Below, in pieces: positions 5,832 through 10,788 of a stretch of DNA of 10,788 nucleotides (its first letter is position 1; each line of letters starts with the position of its first letter). A model generated the notes under the pieces. It was not told the DNA's origin. It worked only from the letters and a program-made list of their open reading frames with translations, and searched no databases. This DNA comes from Bifidobacteriaceae bacterium (lineage in GTDB: Bacteria; Actinomycetota; Actinomycetes; Actinomycetales; WQXJ01), in contig JAISCU010000051.1 of the NCBI GenBank assembly GCA_031265345.1, positions 1 through 10,788 of the forward strand, written 5' to 3'. The position numbers and the translations under genes are program-made.

Positions 5832-6028
5832 CGACGAGCTCGGTTCCGATGGGCATTGTCCGCGTGATCGGAAGAGGCGCCTCGAGTCTCGGAGCGGTGG
5901 ACTCGATGGACGGCGGGGCGCGGGTCGACGGGCTGGGCGCTGGCGCGCCCTTCGTGGCGGACGCACGACCGCGAGCCCGACGAAGACATGGACAAACCGT
6001 CTCCGCCCAGTGGGCAGCGTTCTAGGTG

Positions 6029-6061
6029 TAGGATGGCATACGACAGAGTGAATGCTGTCAC
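6029..6061 (+). promoter_or_regulatory. Candidate promoter and IclR operator before the dehydrogenase
   Basis: TAGGAT (6029-6034) is a good actinobacterial -10 (TAnnnT). No clear -35 is seen. Just downstream, TACGACAGAGTGAA (6039-6052) matches TTCAATAGAGTGAA in front of the transporter gene at about 11 of 14 bases. It is followed by an overlapping inverted repeat, GTGA-ATGCTG-TCAC (6048-6061). A repressor bound here would cover the transcription start. The adjacent IclR gene is the natural candidate. Confidence 0.4.
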
Positions 6062-6127
6062 CCGCAGAGGCGACAGGCGCCAGCGAGCGCCCGGATGCCC
6101 ATCCACGAGGAAGTGAACCAAGAGAAC

Positions 6128-7504
6128 ATGTCCAGCGACACGACTTTGAACCAACGGCCGGGCGACAAGCTGCGGGTCGTCGTTGCCAACCCCATGAAAG
6201 AGCAGGACCGGCGCCTGGTGGAGGAACTGGAGCCCAGGGTCGAACTGGTGATCGCGCCGGACTTGCTGCCGCCCATGCGCTGGGCCGCCGACTTCGCTGG
6301 CGATCCGGCCTTCAAGCTGTCGCCAGAGGACCAGCGGCGCTTCGATGACCTGGTCGATTCCGCCGAGGTCCTGTATGGCATACCCGCGGTCTCCCCCGAA
6401 GCCTTGAAGCGGGCTGTCAGCGGCAACAAGGGTTTGCGCTGGGTCCAGATCATGGCGGCGGGTGGCGGCGAGATGGTCAAGCGGGCAGCCCTCACGTCAG
6501 CCGAACTGGGGCGTGTCGCGTTCACCACCGGCGCGGGCGTGCACGCCGGACCGCTGGCCGAATTCGCACTATTCGGGCTGCTCGCGGACGCGAAGGATCT
6601 GCCCCGGCTCCAGCGCGACCGGGCCGCTAAGCGCTGGCCGGATCGGTGGCCCATGCGCCAATTGGCGGACCAGACCATCGTCGTGGCGGGATTGGGGCAC
6701 GTCGGCCGCCGCGTGGCCGAGCTTTTGAACGCGTTCGGCACTCGTGTCATCGGCGTGGACTTGGCGGCCCGCGACCCCCGCGACGCCAGCGCCCGCGGTG
6801 CAAGCGGTGACGGGAGCGCCGCCAGTGATGTCAGCGCGTCCAGCTTCTCGCTCAGCGCCCGGGGTGCCCGCGGTGCCAGCGGAGATGGGAGCGCCAACCA
6901 TGCCAGCGCCTCCAGCTTCTCCCGCGACGCCCGGGCTGTCCGCGACACCTGCGGCACCAGCGCCGCGAGCGACCCCCGCGACGCCAGCGGCACCACCGCC
7001 GCGCGCGAAGCCCAACGTTCCGACGGTTCCCAGGCGGACCCGGGCCTTGACGACGGTTCGGGTGGGGGCCGGGCGCGCGGCATCGTCCAAGTTGTGCCCC
7101 CCGAAGAACTGGCGCTGGCCTGCGCGGGCGCGGACGGGATCGTGAACACGCTGCCGGGCACCGACGCCACCTACCACCTGATTGACGATGCCGCGCTGGC
7201 GGCCCTGGCACCCGGCGCGAGCGTGGTGTCGGTCGGCCGGGGCACCGTGATCGACGAGGCCGCCCTGGTCGCCGCTCTGGAGGCGGGGCAGGTCGGGACG
7301 GCGGTGCTGGACGTGTTCGAGCACGAGCCGCTGCCCGCCGCCTCGAAGCTGTGGACCCTGCCGAATGTGATCATCTCGCCGCACACGGCCGCCAACTCGA
7401 CAGCCGAGGAGACGGCTCTGGCCAGGCTGTTCGCCGACAACGCTAGCCGTTACCTGGACGGCCGGCCGCTGCTCAACCGGGTCGACACGGTACAGTTCTT
7501 CTGA
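6128..7504 (+). CDS. D-2-hydroxyacid dehydrogenase with a large in-frame insertion
   Basis: The product is 458 aa; relatives are usually 310-350 aa. It is an NAD(P)-dependent enzyme that interconverts 2-oxoacids and D-2-hydroxyacids (glyoxylate/hydroxypyruvate reductase type); the substrate cannot be told. NAD motif GLGHVG (188-193), then GVDLAAR at the end of the second Rossmann strand. Catalytic Arg371 (SVGRG), Glu400 (FEHEP) and His419 (SPHTAAN) are all present, with the family's Arg-Glu spacing of 29. Residues about 216-319 are an extra Ser/Ala/Gly/Asp/Arg-rich segment placed directly after the NAD-ribose loop; the normal fold resumes at VPPEELALACAGADGIVNTL. The reading frame is intact, so the gene may still work. 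I chose ATG 6128; GTG 6113 (behind ACGAGGA) and ATG 6095 are alternatives. Its neighbours, an IclR regulator and an MHS transporter, suggest catabolism of an imported organic acid. It is not a convincing VanH. Confidence 0.88.
   Translation: MSSDTTLNQRPGDKLRVVVANPMKEQDRRLVEELEPRVELVIAPDLLPPMRWAADFAGDPAFKLSPEDQRRFDDLVDSAEVLYGIPAVSPEALKRAVSGNKGLRWVQIMAAGGGEMVKRAALTSAELGRVAFTTGAGVHAGPLAEFALFGLLADAKDLPRLQRDRAAKRWPDRWPMRQLADQTIVVAGLGHVGRRVAELLNAFGTRVIGVDLAARDPRDASARGASGDGSAASDVSASSFSLSARGARGASGDGSANHASASSFSRDARAVRDTCGTSAASDPRDASGTTAAREAQRSDGSQADPGLDDGSGGGRARGIVQVVPPEELALACAGADGIVNTLPGTDATYHLIDDAALAALAPGASVVSVGRGTVIDEAALVAALEAGQVGTAVLDVFEHEPLPAASKLWTLPNVIISPHTAANSTAEETALARLFADNASRYLDGRPLLNRVDTVQFF
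6773..7087 (+). repeat. Low-complexity repeat insertion inside the dehydrogenase gene
   Basis: About 315 bp, in frame. Two direct copies of a unit of about 57-61 bp lie at 6791-6851 and 6866-6922 (ARGASGDGSAASDVSASSFS against ARGASGDGSANHASASSFS). The 19-mer GACCCCCGCGACGCCAGCG occurs exactly at 6773-6791 and 6971-6989. A loose 9-bp rhythm (GCCAGCGCC-like) makes the minus strand read as collagen-like Gly-X-Y triplets (GVAGVARGAGAAGVADSPG) and another plus frame read as Pro every third residue. The 3' edge coincides with element F at 7077-7093. Confidence 0.8.
7077..7093 (+). repeat. Dispersed element F, copy 5 (inside the dehydrogenase)
   Basis: GCGGCATCGTCCAAGTT is the exact reverse complement of 4249-4265, and its first 16 bases are the exact reverse complement of 293-308. 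It encodes RGIVQV at the junction where the inserted segment ends and the conserved dehydrogenase sequence resumes. Confidence 0.7.
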
Positions 7505-7522
7505 CATGACGGGTCTCGCGGA

Positions 7523-8320
7523 ATGACAGACAAACAGGGGCAGAGCCTCGCGCCAGCGGTGACGCGGGCCGTGCGGGTGTTGGACATCCTGGCCGAGGCC
7601 GGGGGAGCTCCCACCAGCCTGGCCGAAATTGCGCGGGGGCTCGGGGCGGCGAAATCGTCCGTGCTCAACATTTGCGGCGTGCTGGAATCCGGCGGCCTGA
7701 TCCAGCGCCGCGACGGGGGCTATGCGCTGGGTTGGCGCACCGCCGAACTGGGTGCCGCCTACCTGCGATCCTTCGACGTGGTCCGCGAGTTCCACCGGCT
7801 GACCCAGGATTCGGAGGTCCTGCGCGGCGAACTGGTCAATTTGGGGCTCTTGGCCGGGACCGATGCGCTCTACCTGGGGCGGCACGAGGGCACCGCGCCG
7901 TTACGCTTGTCCGCCGGCGTCGGGGATCGGCTCCCGGCGGCGCTCACAGCCCTCGGCGGCGCCCTGTTGGGGCAGTTGTCCGCGACGGACCTGGCCGCCC
8001 GCTTCCGGTCGTACTCGTTTCCCCGCCTGACCGAGCGCTCGACTGACGGGTTGGCCCAGCTCCGCGCCAAGCTGGCAGCCGACCGCGACCGTGGTTACGC
8101 GCTCGACCTGGGCGAATCCACGCCCGGCGTGATCGGTGTCGGCATGCCTGTGCCGCCTGCCCGGCCGGGTCGGGACCCGTGGGCTGTCTCCGTCTCGCTG
8201 ATCGTCGGCTCGGGCCGCGAGTCGGAGTTCCCTGCCGACCGCGCCGCGACGGTTGTCCGGGCTCTGCGCGACTTGGCCCGGCGCCTCACCAATCCGATGA
8301 GTCCGGCTGGCCTGACATAG
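7523..8320 (+). CDS. IclR-family transcriptional regulator
   Basis: The product is 265 aa, normal for the family. The N-terminal winged HTH (about 11-72) reads AVTRAVRVLDILAE, SLAEIARGLGAAKSSVLNIC and LESGGLIQR, with the recognition helix at about 45-58. The C-terminal effector-binding domain (about 85-258) has LGLLAGTDALYLGR, LPAALTALGGALLGQL, and GVIGVGMPV followed by SVSLIV, the usual IclR ligand-domain landmarks. The gene lies 18 bases after the dehydrogenase stop on the same strand, so the two are probably one transcript. No strong SD is visible. IclR proteins commonly repress or activate adjacent catabolic genes and respond to a small organic acid. Candidate sites are the related 14-mers before the dehydrogenase and the transporter. 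The effector cannot be inferred. Confidence 0.92.
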   Translation: MTDKQGQSLAPAVTRAVRVLDILAEAGGAPTSLAEIARGLGAAKSSVLNICGVLESGGLIQRRDGGYALGWRTAELGAAYLRSFDVVREFHRLTQDSEVLRGELVNLGLLAGTDALYLGRHEGTAPLRLSAGVGDRLPAALTALGGALLGQLSATDLAARFRSYSFPRLTERSTDGLAQLRAKLAADRDRGYALDLGESTPGVIGVGMPVPPARPGRDPWAVSVSLIVGSGRESEFPADRAATVVRALRDLARRLTNPMSPAGLT

Positions 8321-8450
8321 GGGATGTCGCGGTGCGGGGGCGGATTGCAAGGGGGGCCGTGGCCGGGTCGGCCGCTCCTGGTCGCCGAGCGCGCGGGCTT
8401 CCTGATCCGCCCGTCCGCCTGCCGGGCCGCCGCGTCCCGGCCTCGGCCGC

Positions 8451-8475
8451 AGAACGGGGGCCTGTCCCCTGTTCT
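8451..8475. repeat. Hairpin element E, copy 2
   Basis: Arms AGAACGGGGG (8451-8460) and CCCCTGTTCT (8466-8475) with loop CCTGT form a 10-bp stem with one G-T pair. The stem is the same as at 5809-5831 and the loop is its reverse complement. There is no T-tract. A degraded relative, CGGGGG-TCTGT-CCCCG, occurs at 10556-10571. Confidence 0.7.
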
Positions 8476-8593
8476 GGTGTCGTGGTCGGCCTGGGTGGCG
8501 GAACGGGGTTTGGCCCGCGCCCCGGTGGTGCCAGGCGCCCGCATGGGATGGGTCCCCACACACATCGGTCTCCCCGCCCGCACTGGTACTCCG

Positions 8594-8607
8594 CGCACGA
8601 TGCCGCT
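8594..8607 (-). repeat. Dispersed element F, partial copy 6
   Basis: CGCACGATGCCGCT, followed by CGGTCG, keeps the GATGCCGCTCGG half of element F found at 301-312 and 4258-4269 but not the ACTTGG half. It is only a weak match. Confidence 0.4.
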
Positions 8608-8697
8608 CGGTCGTCTCTCCCTGCCTCACGGGGTGTCCTTGGCCCGGCAGCAGCCTTTCCCGGAGCCGACGCGGCGGAGCGGACCAAGGTCCTAACG

Positions 8698-8730
8698 GTC
8701 AATAGAATGAATAGCGTTCAATAGAGTGAA
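8698..8730 (+). promoter_or_regulatory. Candidate tandem operators and promoter of the transporter gene
   Basis: Two similar 14-mers, GTCAATAGAATGAA (8698-8711) and TTCAATAGAGTGAA (8717-8730), lie 19 bp apart. The second has the symmetry TTCA-n6-TGAA. TAGAAT (8703-8708) and TAGAGT (8722-8727) inside them are good actinobacterial -10 sequences, so a bound regulator would directly control polymerase. A related site lies before the dehydrogenase at 6039-6052. Control by the neighbouring IclR protein is an inference. Confidence 0.45.
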
Positions 8731-8783
8731 GGCCGGATGCGACGGGGTAATCACGGCCAACGGAGATGCCAAAGGAGGCAGCC

Positions 8784-10184
8784 ATGTCCAACCACGACCC
8801 GCACACCGCTGCGGCGGGCGCCCAGAACAGTGACGCTGATCGAGAGGAATACGCGCAGAATCTGCGCCGCGCGACCCTGGCGAGTTCGGTCGGCAGCGCA
8901 CTTGAGTACTACGACTTCGCCATCTACGGCTCCGCCTCGGCCCTGATCTTCGACAAGTTGTTCTTCCCCATGCTCCCCGCGGGCTGGGGCCTGGTCGCGT
9001 CGCTCGGTTCCTTCGGCGTGGGCTTCCTGGCCCGGCCGTTGGGCGGATTGTTCTTCGGATCGCTCGGGGACAAGATCGGTCGCAAGGCTGTGCTGATCAT
9101 CACCATCGCCTTGATGGGCGGCGCGTCCACGCTGATCGGCGTGCTCCCGACCGGGAGTTCCGTGGGGCTGATCGCTCCGCTCCTGCTGGTGCTCCTGCGT
9201 CTGGCCCAGGGCTTCGGCGCCGGCGCCGAACAGGCCGGATCGACCACCTTGATGGCCGAATACGCGCCAGCGCGCCAGCGCGGACTGATCGCCGCGATAC
9301 CGTTCATCGGAATCTACGCCGGGACACTGTTGGCCGCCGGCGTCTTCGCTCTGGTGGCGATGGCCCCCGAATCGGTGCTGCTGGGCTGGCTCTGGCGCGT
9401 CCCGTTCCTGATCTCGGTGGCCCTCATCGCCACGGCCGTCTGGATCAGGGCGAAACTGGCGGAGAGCCCAACCTTTGTGCAACTCGAGAAGCGTGATCAG
9501 GTCACTGACAAGCCGTTGCGTCAGCTACTCTCGACGTCCTGGCGGAGCGTGCTGCGCGGCATCGGACTGCGGATGGCGGAGAACGGCGGCTCCTACCTCT
9601 TCCAGACTCTCGCCATCGCGTACGTCGCGCGGCCGCTGTTCGCGGGTGGCCCTACGGTCTCCAAGTCCGAGGGCATGATGGCGATCGTGGCCGCATCGGT
9701 CGCGGGGATGGCGATAGTGCCGTTGGCGGGAAAGCTCTCAGACCGGATCGGCCGACGGGCTGTCTACCAGATCGGGGCGGTCGCGATGATCGTCTGGGCC
9801 GTTCCGGCGTGGTACCTGCTGTCGCTGCACACGTTTGCTACGACGTGCTTGGCGGTGGTGGTCGGAATCGGCGGCTGCGTCTGTGTGATGCTCGGCTCCC
9901 AGTGCGCCTACCTGCCGGAACTGTTCGGCAACCAGCATCGCTACATCGGTGTGGCGGCCGCCCGCGAAACCAGCGCGGTGCTCGCCGGAGGGGTCGCCCC
10001 GATGCTCGGCGCGGCCCTGCTGGCGGCCTTCGGCGACTCCTTCTGGCCCATCGCGATCTATACCCTGATACTGGGCGCGATCACGCTCGCGACCACCTTC
10101 GTCACCCCGGAGACCAAGGGTCGCGACCTCCTGGCCAGCACCGACGCCACCTTCGAGGCACCCCGCGTGCCGGCAGCGGTGTGA
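8784..10184 (+). CDS. MFS transporter, metabolite:H+ symporter (MHS) family
   Basis: The product is 466 aa with about 12 predicted membrane segments. The N-terminus carries SSVGSALEYYDFAIYG (34-49), the hallmark opening of MHS transporters (shikimate, proline/betaine and citrate-type symporters). MFS motif A, GSLGDKIGRKA (92-102), lies between TM2 and TM3, with a second copy, GKLSDRIGRRA, after TM7/8. RLAQGFGAGAEQAGSTTLMAE (starting at 139) is the TM4-5 signature. It ends with PETKGRDL, as in many sugar and organic-acid porters. ATG 8784 has an ideal SD, AAAGGAGG (8771-8778), 5 bases upstream; the ATG at 8766 precedes that SD and is rejected. It should import an organic acid or zwitterion with protons. 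The substrate is unknown; its neighbours point to a hydroxy- or oxo-acid that the dehydrogenase acts on. Confidence 0.93.
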   Translation: MSNHDPHTAAAGAQNSDADREEYAQNLRRATLASSVGSALEYYDFAIYGSASALIFDKLFFPMLPAGWGLVASLGSFGVGFLARPLGGLFFGSLGDKIGRKAVLIITIALMGGASTLIGVLPTGSSVGLIAPLLLVLLRLAQGFGAGAEQAGSTTLMAEYAPARQRGLIAAIPFIGIYAGTLLAAGVFALVAMAPESVLLGWLWRVPFLISVALIATAVWIRAKLAESPTFVQLEKRDQVTDKPLRQLLSTSWRSVLRGIGLRMAENGGSYLFQTLAIAYVARPLFAGGPTVSKSEGMMAIVAASVAGMAIVPLAGKLSDRIGRRAVYQIGAVAMIVWAVPAWYLLSLHTFATTCLAVVVGIGGCVCVMLGSQCAYLPELFGNQHRYIGVAAARETSAVLAGGVAPMLGAALLAAFGDSFWPIAIYTLILGAITLATTFVTPETKGRDLLASTDATFEAPRVPAAV

Positions 10185-10283
10185 CGGATGGACGGGTGCC
10201 AGAACGCTGGGTCAAGCATCGCGCTGTGATGGGGCGACAGCGCGCATTGAGCGCACGCCGCGGTCTGGTCGATGCTCCAGTTT

Positions 10284-10472
10284 GTCCGTAAGTGGCTTCA
10301 ACTGGCGGTCCGGCCGAGTTCCAGGGGCTTGTGGACATAGGTGCCCGATGCCGCCCGGTCGACGACCGACGTTTGCGCAGGTGAGCGCGCCCACGGCATC
10401 GGCGTGCGTTTGGGGCTGTGTCCGGAAAGAGCTTCAATTGGCGTCGTGGTCCAGTTCCAGCCAGTTGTGGAC
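10284..10472. repeat. Repeat cluster D: four 22-nt elements as two inverted pairs
   Basis: The element begins CCAGTTCCAGCCAGTTGTGG and ends AC. Copies: D1a 10284-10305 (-), D1b 10315-10336 (+), D2a 10420-10441 (-), D2b 10451-10472 (+). Each pair is inverted with a 9-bp spacer, and the two pairs form a direct repeat of 56 bp (10281-10336 and 10417-10472) matching at 40 of 56 bases. D1b reads CGAGTTCCAGGGGCTTGTGG, which resembles the cluster A form CGAGTGTCAGGGATTGTGTC. This suggests that A and D are variants of one element. Confidence 0.8.
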
Positions 10473-10487
10473 GCGCCACCATCAGTA

Positions 10488-10520
10488 CGCCCAATAAGTC
10501 TCCAGGAGACTTATTGGGCG
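10488..10520. repeat. Perfect 33-nt palindrome
   Basis: Arms CGCCCAATAAGTCTCC (10488-10503) and GGAGACTTATTGGGCG (10505-10520) are exact reverse complements around a single A. The AT-rich middle stands out from the GC-rich surroundings. As RNA it would form a very stable hairpin with a tight loop. No T-run follows, so a classical intrinsic terminator is unlikely, although it is the only strong hairpin downstream of the transporter. A dimeric-protein binding site or an end of a mobile element are other options. Confidence 0.9.
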
Positions 10521-10572
10521 AGCCGGGTCGGGGTCCGTCCCAGGGCGAGCCGGCACGGGGGTCTGTCCCCGG
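10517..10572 (+). repeat. Two-copy tandem repeat of 27-28 bp
   Basis: Unit 1 begins GGCGAGCCGGGTCGGGGTCC and unit 2 begins GGCGAGCCGGCACGGGGGTC. Both end in GTCCC-type sequence. The second unit contains a degraded version of hairpin element E (CGGGGG-TCTGT-CCCCG). The first unit starts inside the right arm of the 33-nt palindrome. Confidence 0.55.
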
Positions 10573-10645
10573 ACTAGGCGAGGAACCGTCCCCCGGCGGA
10601 TTTGGAATGTAAAGGCTCGGATGGGTGCGGACGGCTGAGGGCTGT

Positions 10646-10661
10646 TAGCCTCGGCGGCATG
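10646..10661 (+). promoter_or_regulatory. Leaderless-type promoter at window end
   Basis: TAGCCT (10646-10651) is followed 7 bases later by ATG (10659-10661). This -10-to-ATG spacing is the usual layout of leaderless actinobacterial genes. It suggests that a gene starts here, although the frame from this ATG closes after 28 codons. Confidence 0.4.
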
Positions 10662-10745
10662 ATTCAGACGCCCACTTCGACGCCGCGCCGCTGTCCGGGC
10701 GCTGCCTGTCCCAGCGGCGCGCCGAGGGCGACCCGAATGCGCTGA
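10659..10745 (+). CDS. Short ORF or broken gene start, 28 aa, uncertain
   Basis: The frame starts with ATG behind a leaderless-type -10 and ends at TGA 10743-10745. The product has two Cys (R-C-P-G-A-A-C-P) and no recognised domain. A different frame over 10712-10788 stays open to the window end (QRRAEGDPNALRRF) and looks more protein-like. A frameshift in a real gene, a very short leader peptide, or no gene at all are equally possible. Confidence 0.2.
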   Translation: MIQTPTSTPRRCPGAACPSGAPRATRMR

Positions 10746-10788
10746 GGCGGTTCCGCCCAACTCGGCGCGGCCTGACGGGTCGCCGCCT

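Larger units (their letters stand above)
5352..6127. other. Repeat-filled intergenic gap before the dehydrogenase
   Basis: No credible gene. A 184-codon frame at 5497-6051 is Arg/Gly/Ser-rich, has no domain and is built partly from repeats. The gap contains repeat cluster C (5555-5737), hairpin element E copy 1 (5809-5831) and a promoter with a possible operator (6029-6061). In 5352-5550 and 5840-6000 I see nothing further. Confidence 0.65.
8321..8783. other. Intergenic gap between IclR and transporter genes
   Basis: No gene is seen. It contains hairpin element E copy 2 (8451-8475), a partial element F (8594-8607, GCACGATGCCGC) and the promoter-operator region of the transporter (8698-8730). 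No member of the CGAGT-TTG repeat clusters is visible in this gap. Confidence 0.65.
10185..10658. other. Repeat-filled intergenic gap after the transporter
   Basis: No credible gene is seen. The gap holds repeat cluster D (10284-10472), a perfect 33-nt palindrome (10488-10520), a two-copy tandem repeat (10517-10572) and a leaderless-type promoter at its right end. Nothing notable is seen in 10185-10280 apart from the lack of an obvious terminator after the transporter. Confidence 0.65.

Noticed and set aside
5497..6051. 184-aa plus-strand ORF and the matching minus-strand ORFs before the dehydrogenase
   Set aside because: Built across repeat cluster C and hairpin E, Arg/Gly/Ser-rich, without recognisable motifs.
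6128..7504. VanH-type D-lactate dehydrogenase completing a van operon
   Set aside because: It lies 2 kb from the van-like genes next to an IclR regulator and a transporter. No ligase or VanX gene accompanies it, and the visible motifs fit general D-2-hydroxyacid dehydrogenases.
6569..7885. Minus-strand 438-aa ORF with collagen-like Gly-X-Y triplets as a real gene
   Set aside because: It overlaps the dehydrogenase and IclR genes, both clearly coding on the plus strand. The Gly-X-Y pattern comes only from the 9-bp rhythm of the insertion.
8766..8783. Upstream ATG at 8766 as the transporter start
   Set aside because: The ideal Shine-Dalgarno sequence at 8771-8778 lies downstream of it and correctly precedes the ATG at 8784.
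9809..10291. ORFs overlapping the transporter in other frames (for example 9809-10291 plus and 8751-9482 minus)
   Set aside because: Shadows of a clear 12-helix transporter gene, with Arg/Gly-rich or low-complexity translations.

Overview
The window is high-GC DNA with GTG/TTG starts, overlapping ATGA gene junctions and actinobacterial-type families (VanZ and VanY proteins, an IclR regulator, an MHS-type transporter, a leaderless-looking promoter). It most resembles a chromosomal accessory stretch of an actinomycete. I cannot place it to genus. Roughly a third of it is intergenic and unusually rich in short repeats.

Layout. (1) 1-315: 3' end of a monofunctional haem catalase. (2) 316-933: repeat-filled gap. 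(3) 934-4080: a van-like cell-envelope cassette. A VanY-type D,D-carboxypeptidase and a VanZ-like membrane protein read leftward as an overlapping pair. They diverge from an OmpR-type response regulator and a histidine kinase that read rightward and also overlap. No vanH, vanA or vanX genes are present, so this is a sensing and wall-trimming module, not a complete glycopeptide-resistance operon. (4) 4081-4854: repeat-filled gap that contains a second, degenerate copy of the catalase 3' end. (5) 4855-5351: a two-gene toxin-antitoxin-like pair: a DUF4258/BrnT-like small protein, then a small HTH protein. (6) 5352-6127: repeat-filled gap ending in a promoter. (7) 6128-10184: a probable metabolite uptake and oxidation cluster made of a D-2-hydroxyacid dehydrogenase, an IclR regulator and an MHS-family MFS transporter. 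Related 14-bp sites lie in front of the dehydrogenase and the transporter and are candidate IclR operators. (8) 10185-10788: repeats, a perfect 33-nt palindrome and a leaderless-type promoter.

Most unusual features. Four intergenic gaps each hold a cluster of 19-25 nt elements in both orientations. Each cluster has its own core sequence, but all share one layout: C(G/C)AGT, a variable core, then TTG (TG in one copy). A separate dispersed element (ACTTGGACGATGCCGC) recurs in both coding and non-coding DNA. It forms the tail of the catalase and the 3' edge of an in-frame insertion of about 104 residues in the dehydrogenase. That insertion is Ser/Ala/Gly/Asp-rich, interrupts the NAD-binding domain, and reads as collagen-like Gly-X-Y triplets on the opposite strand. 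The van-like cassette is bracketed by direct repeats of the catalase 3' end, which suggests it arrived by insertion or duplication next to the catalase gene.
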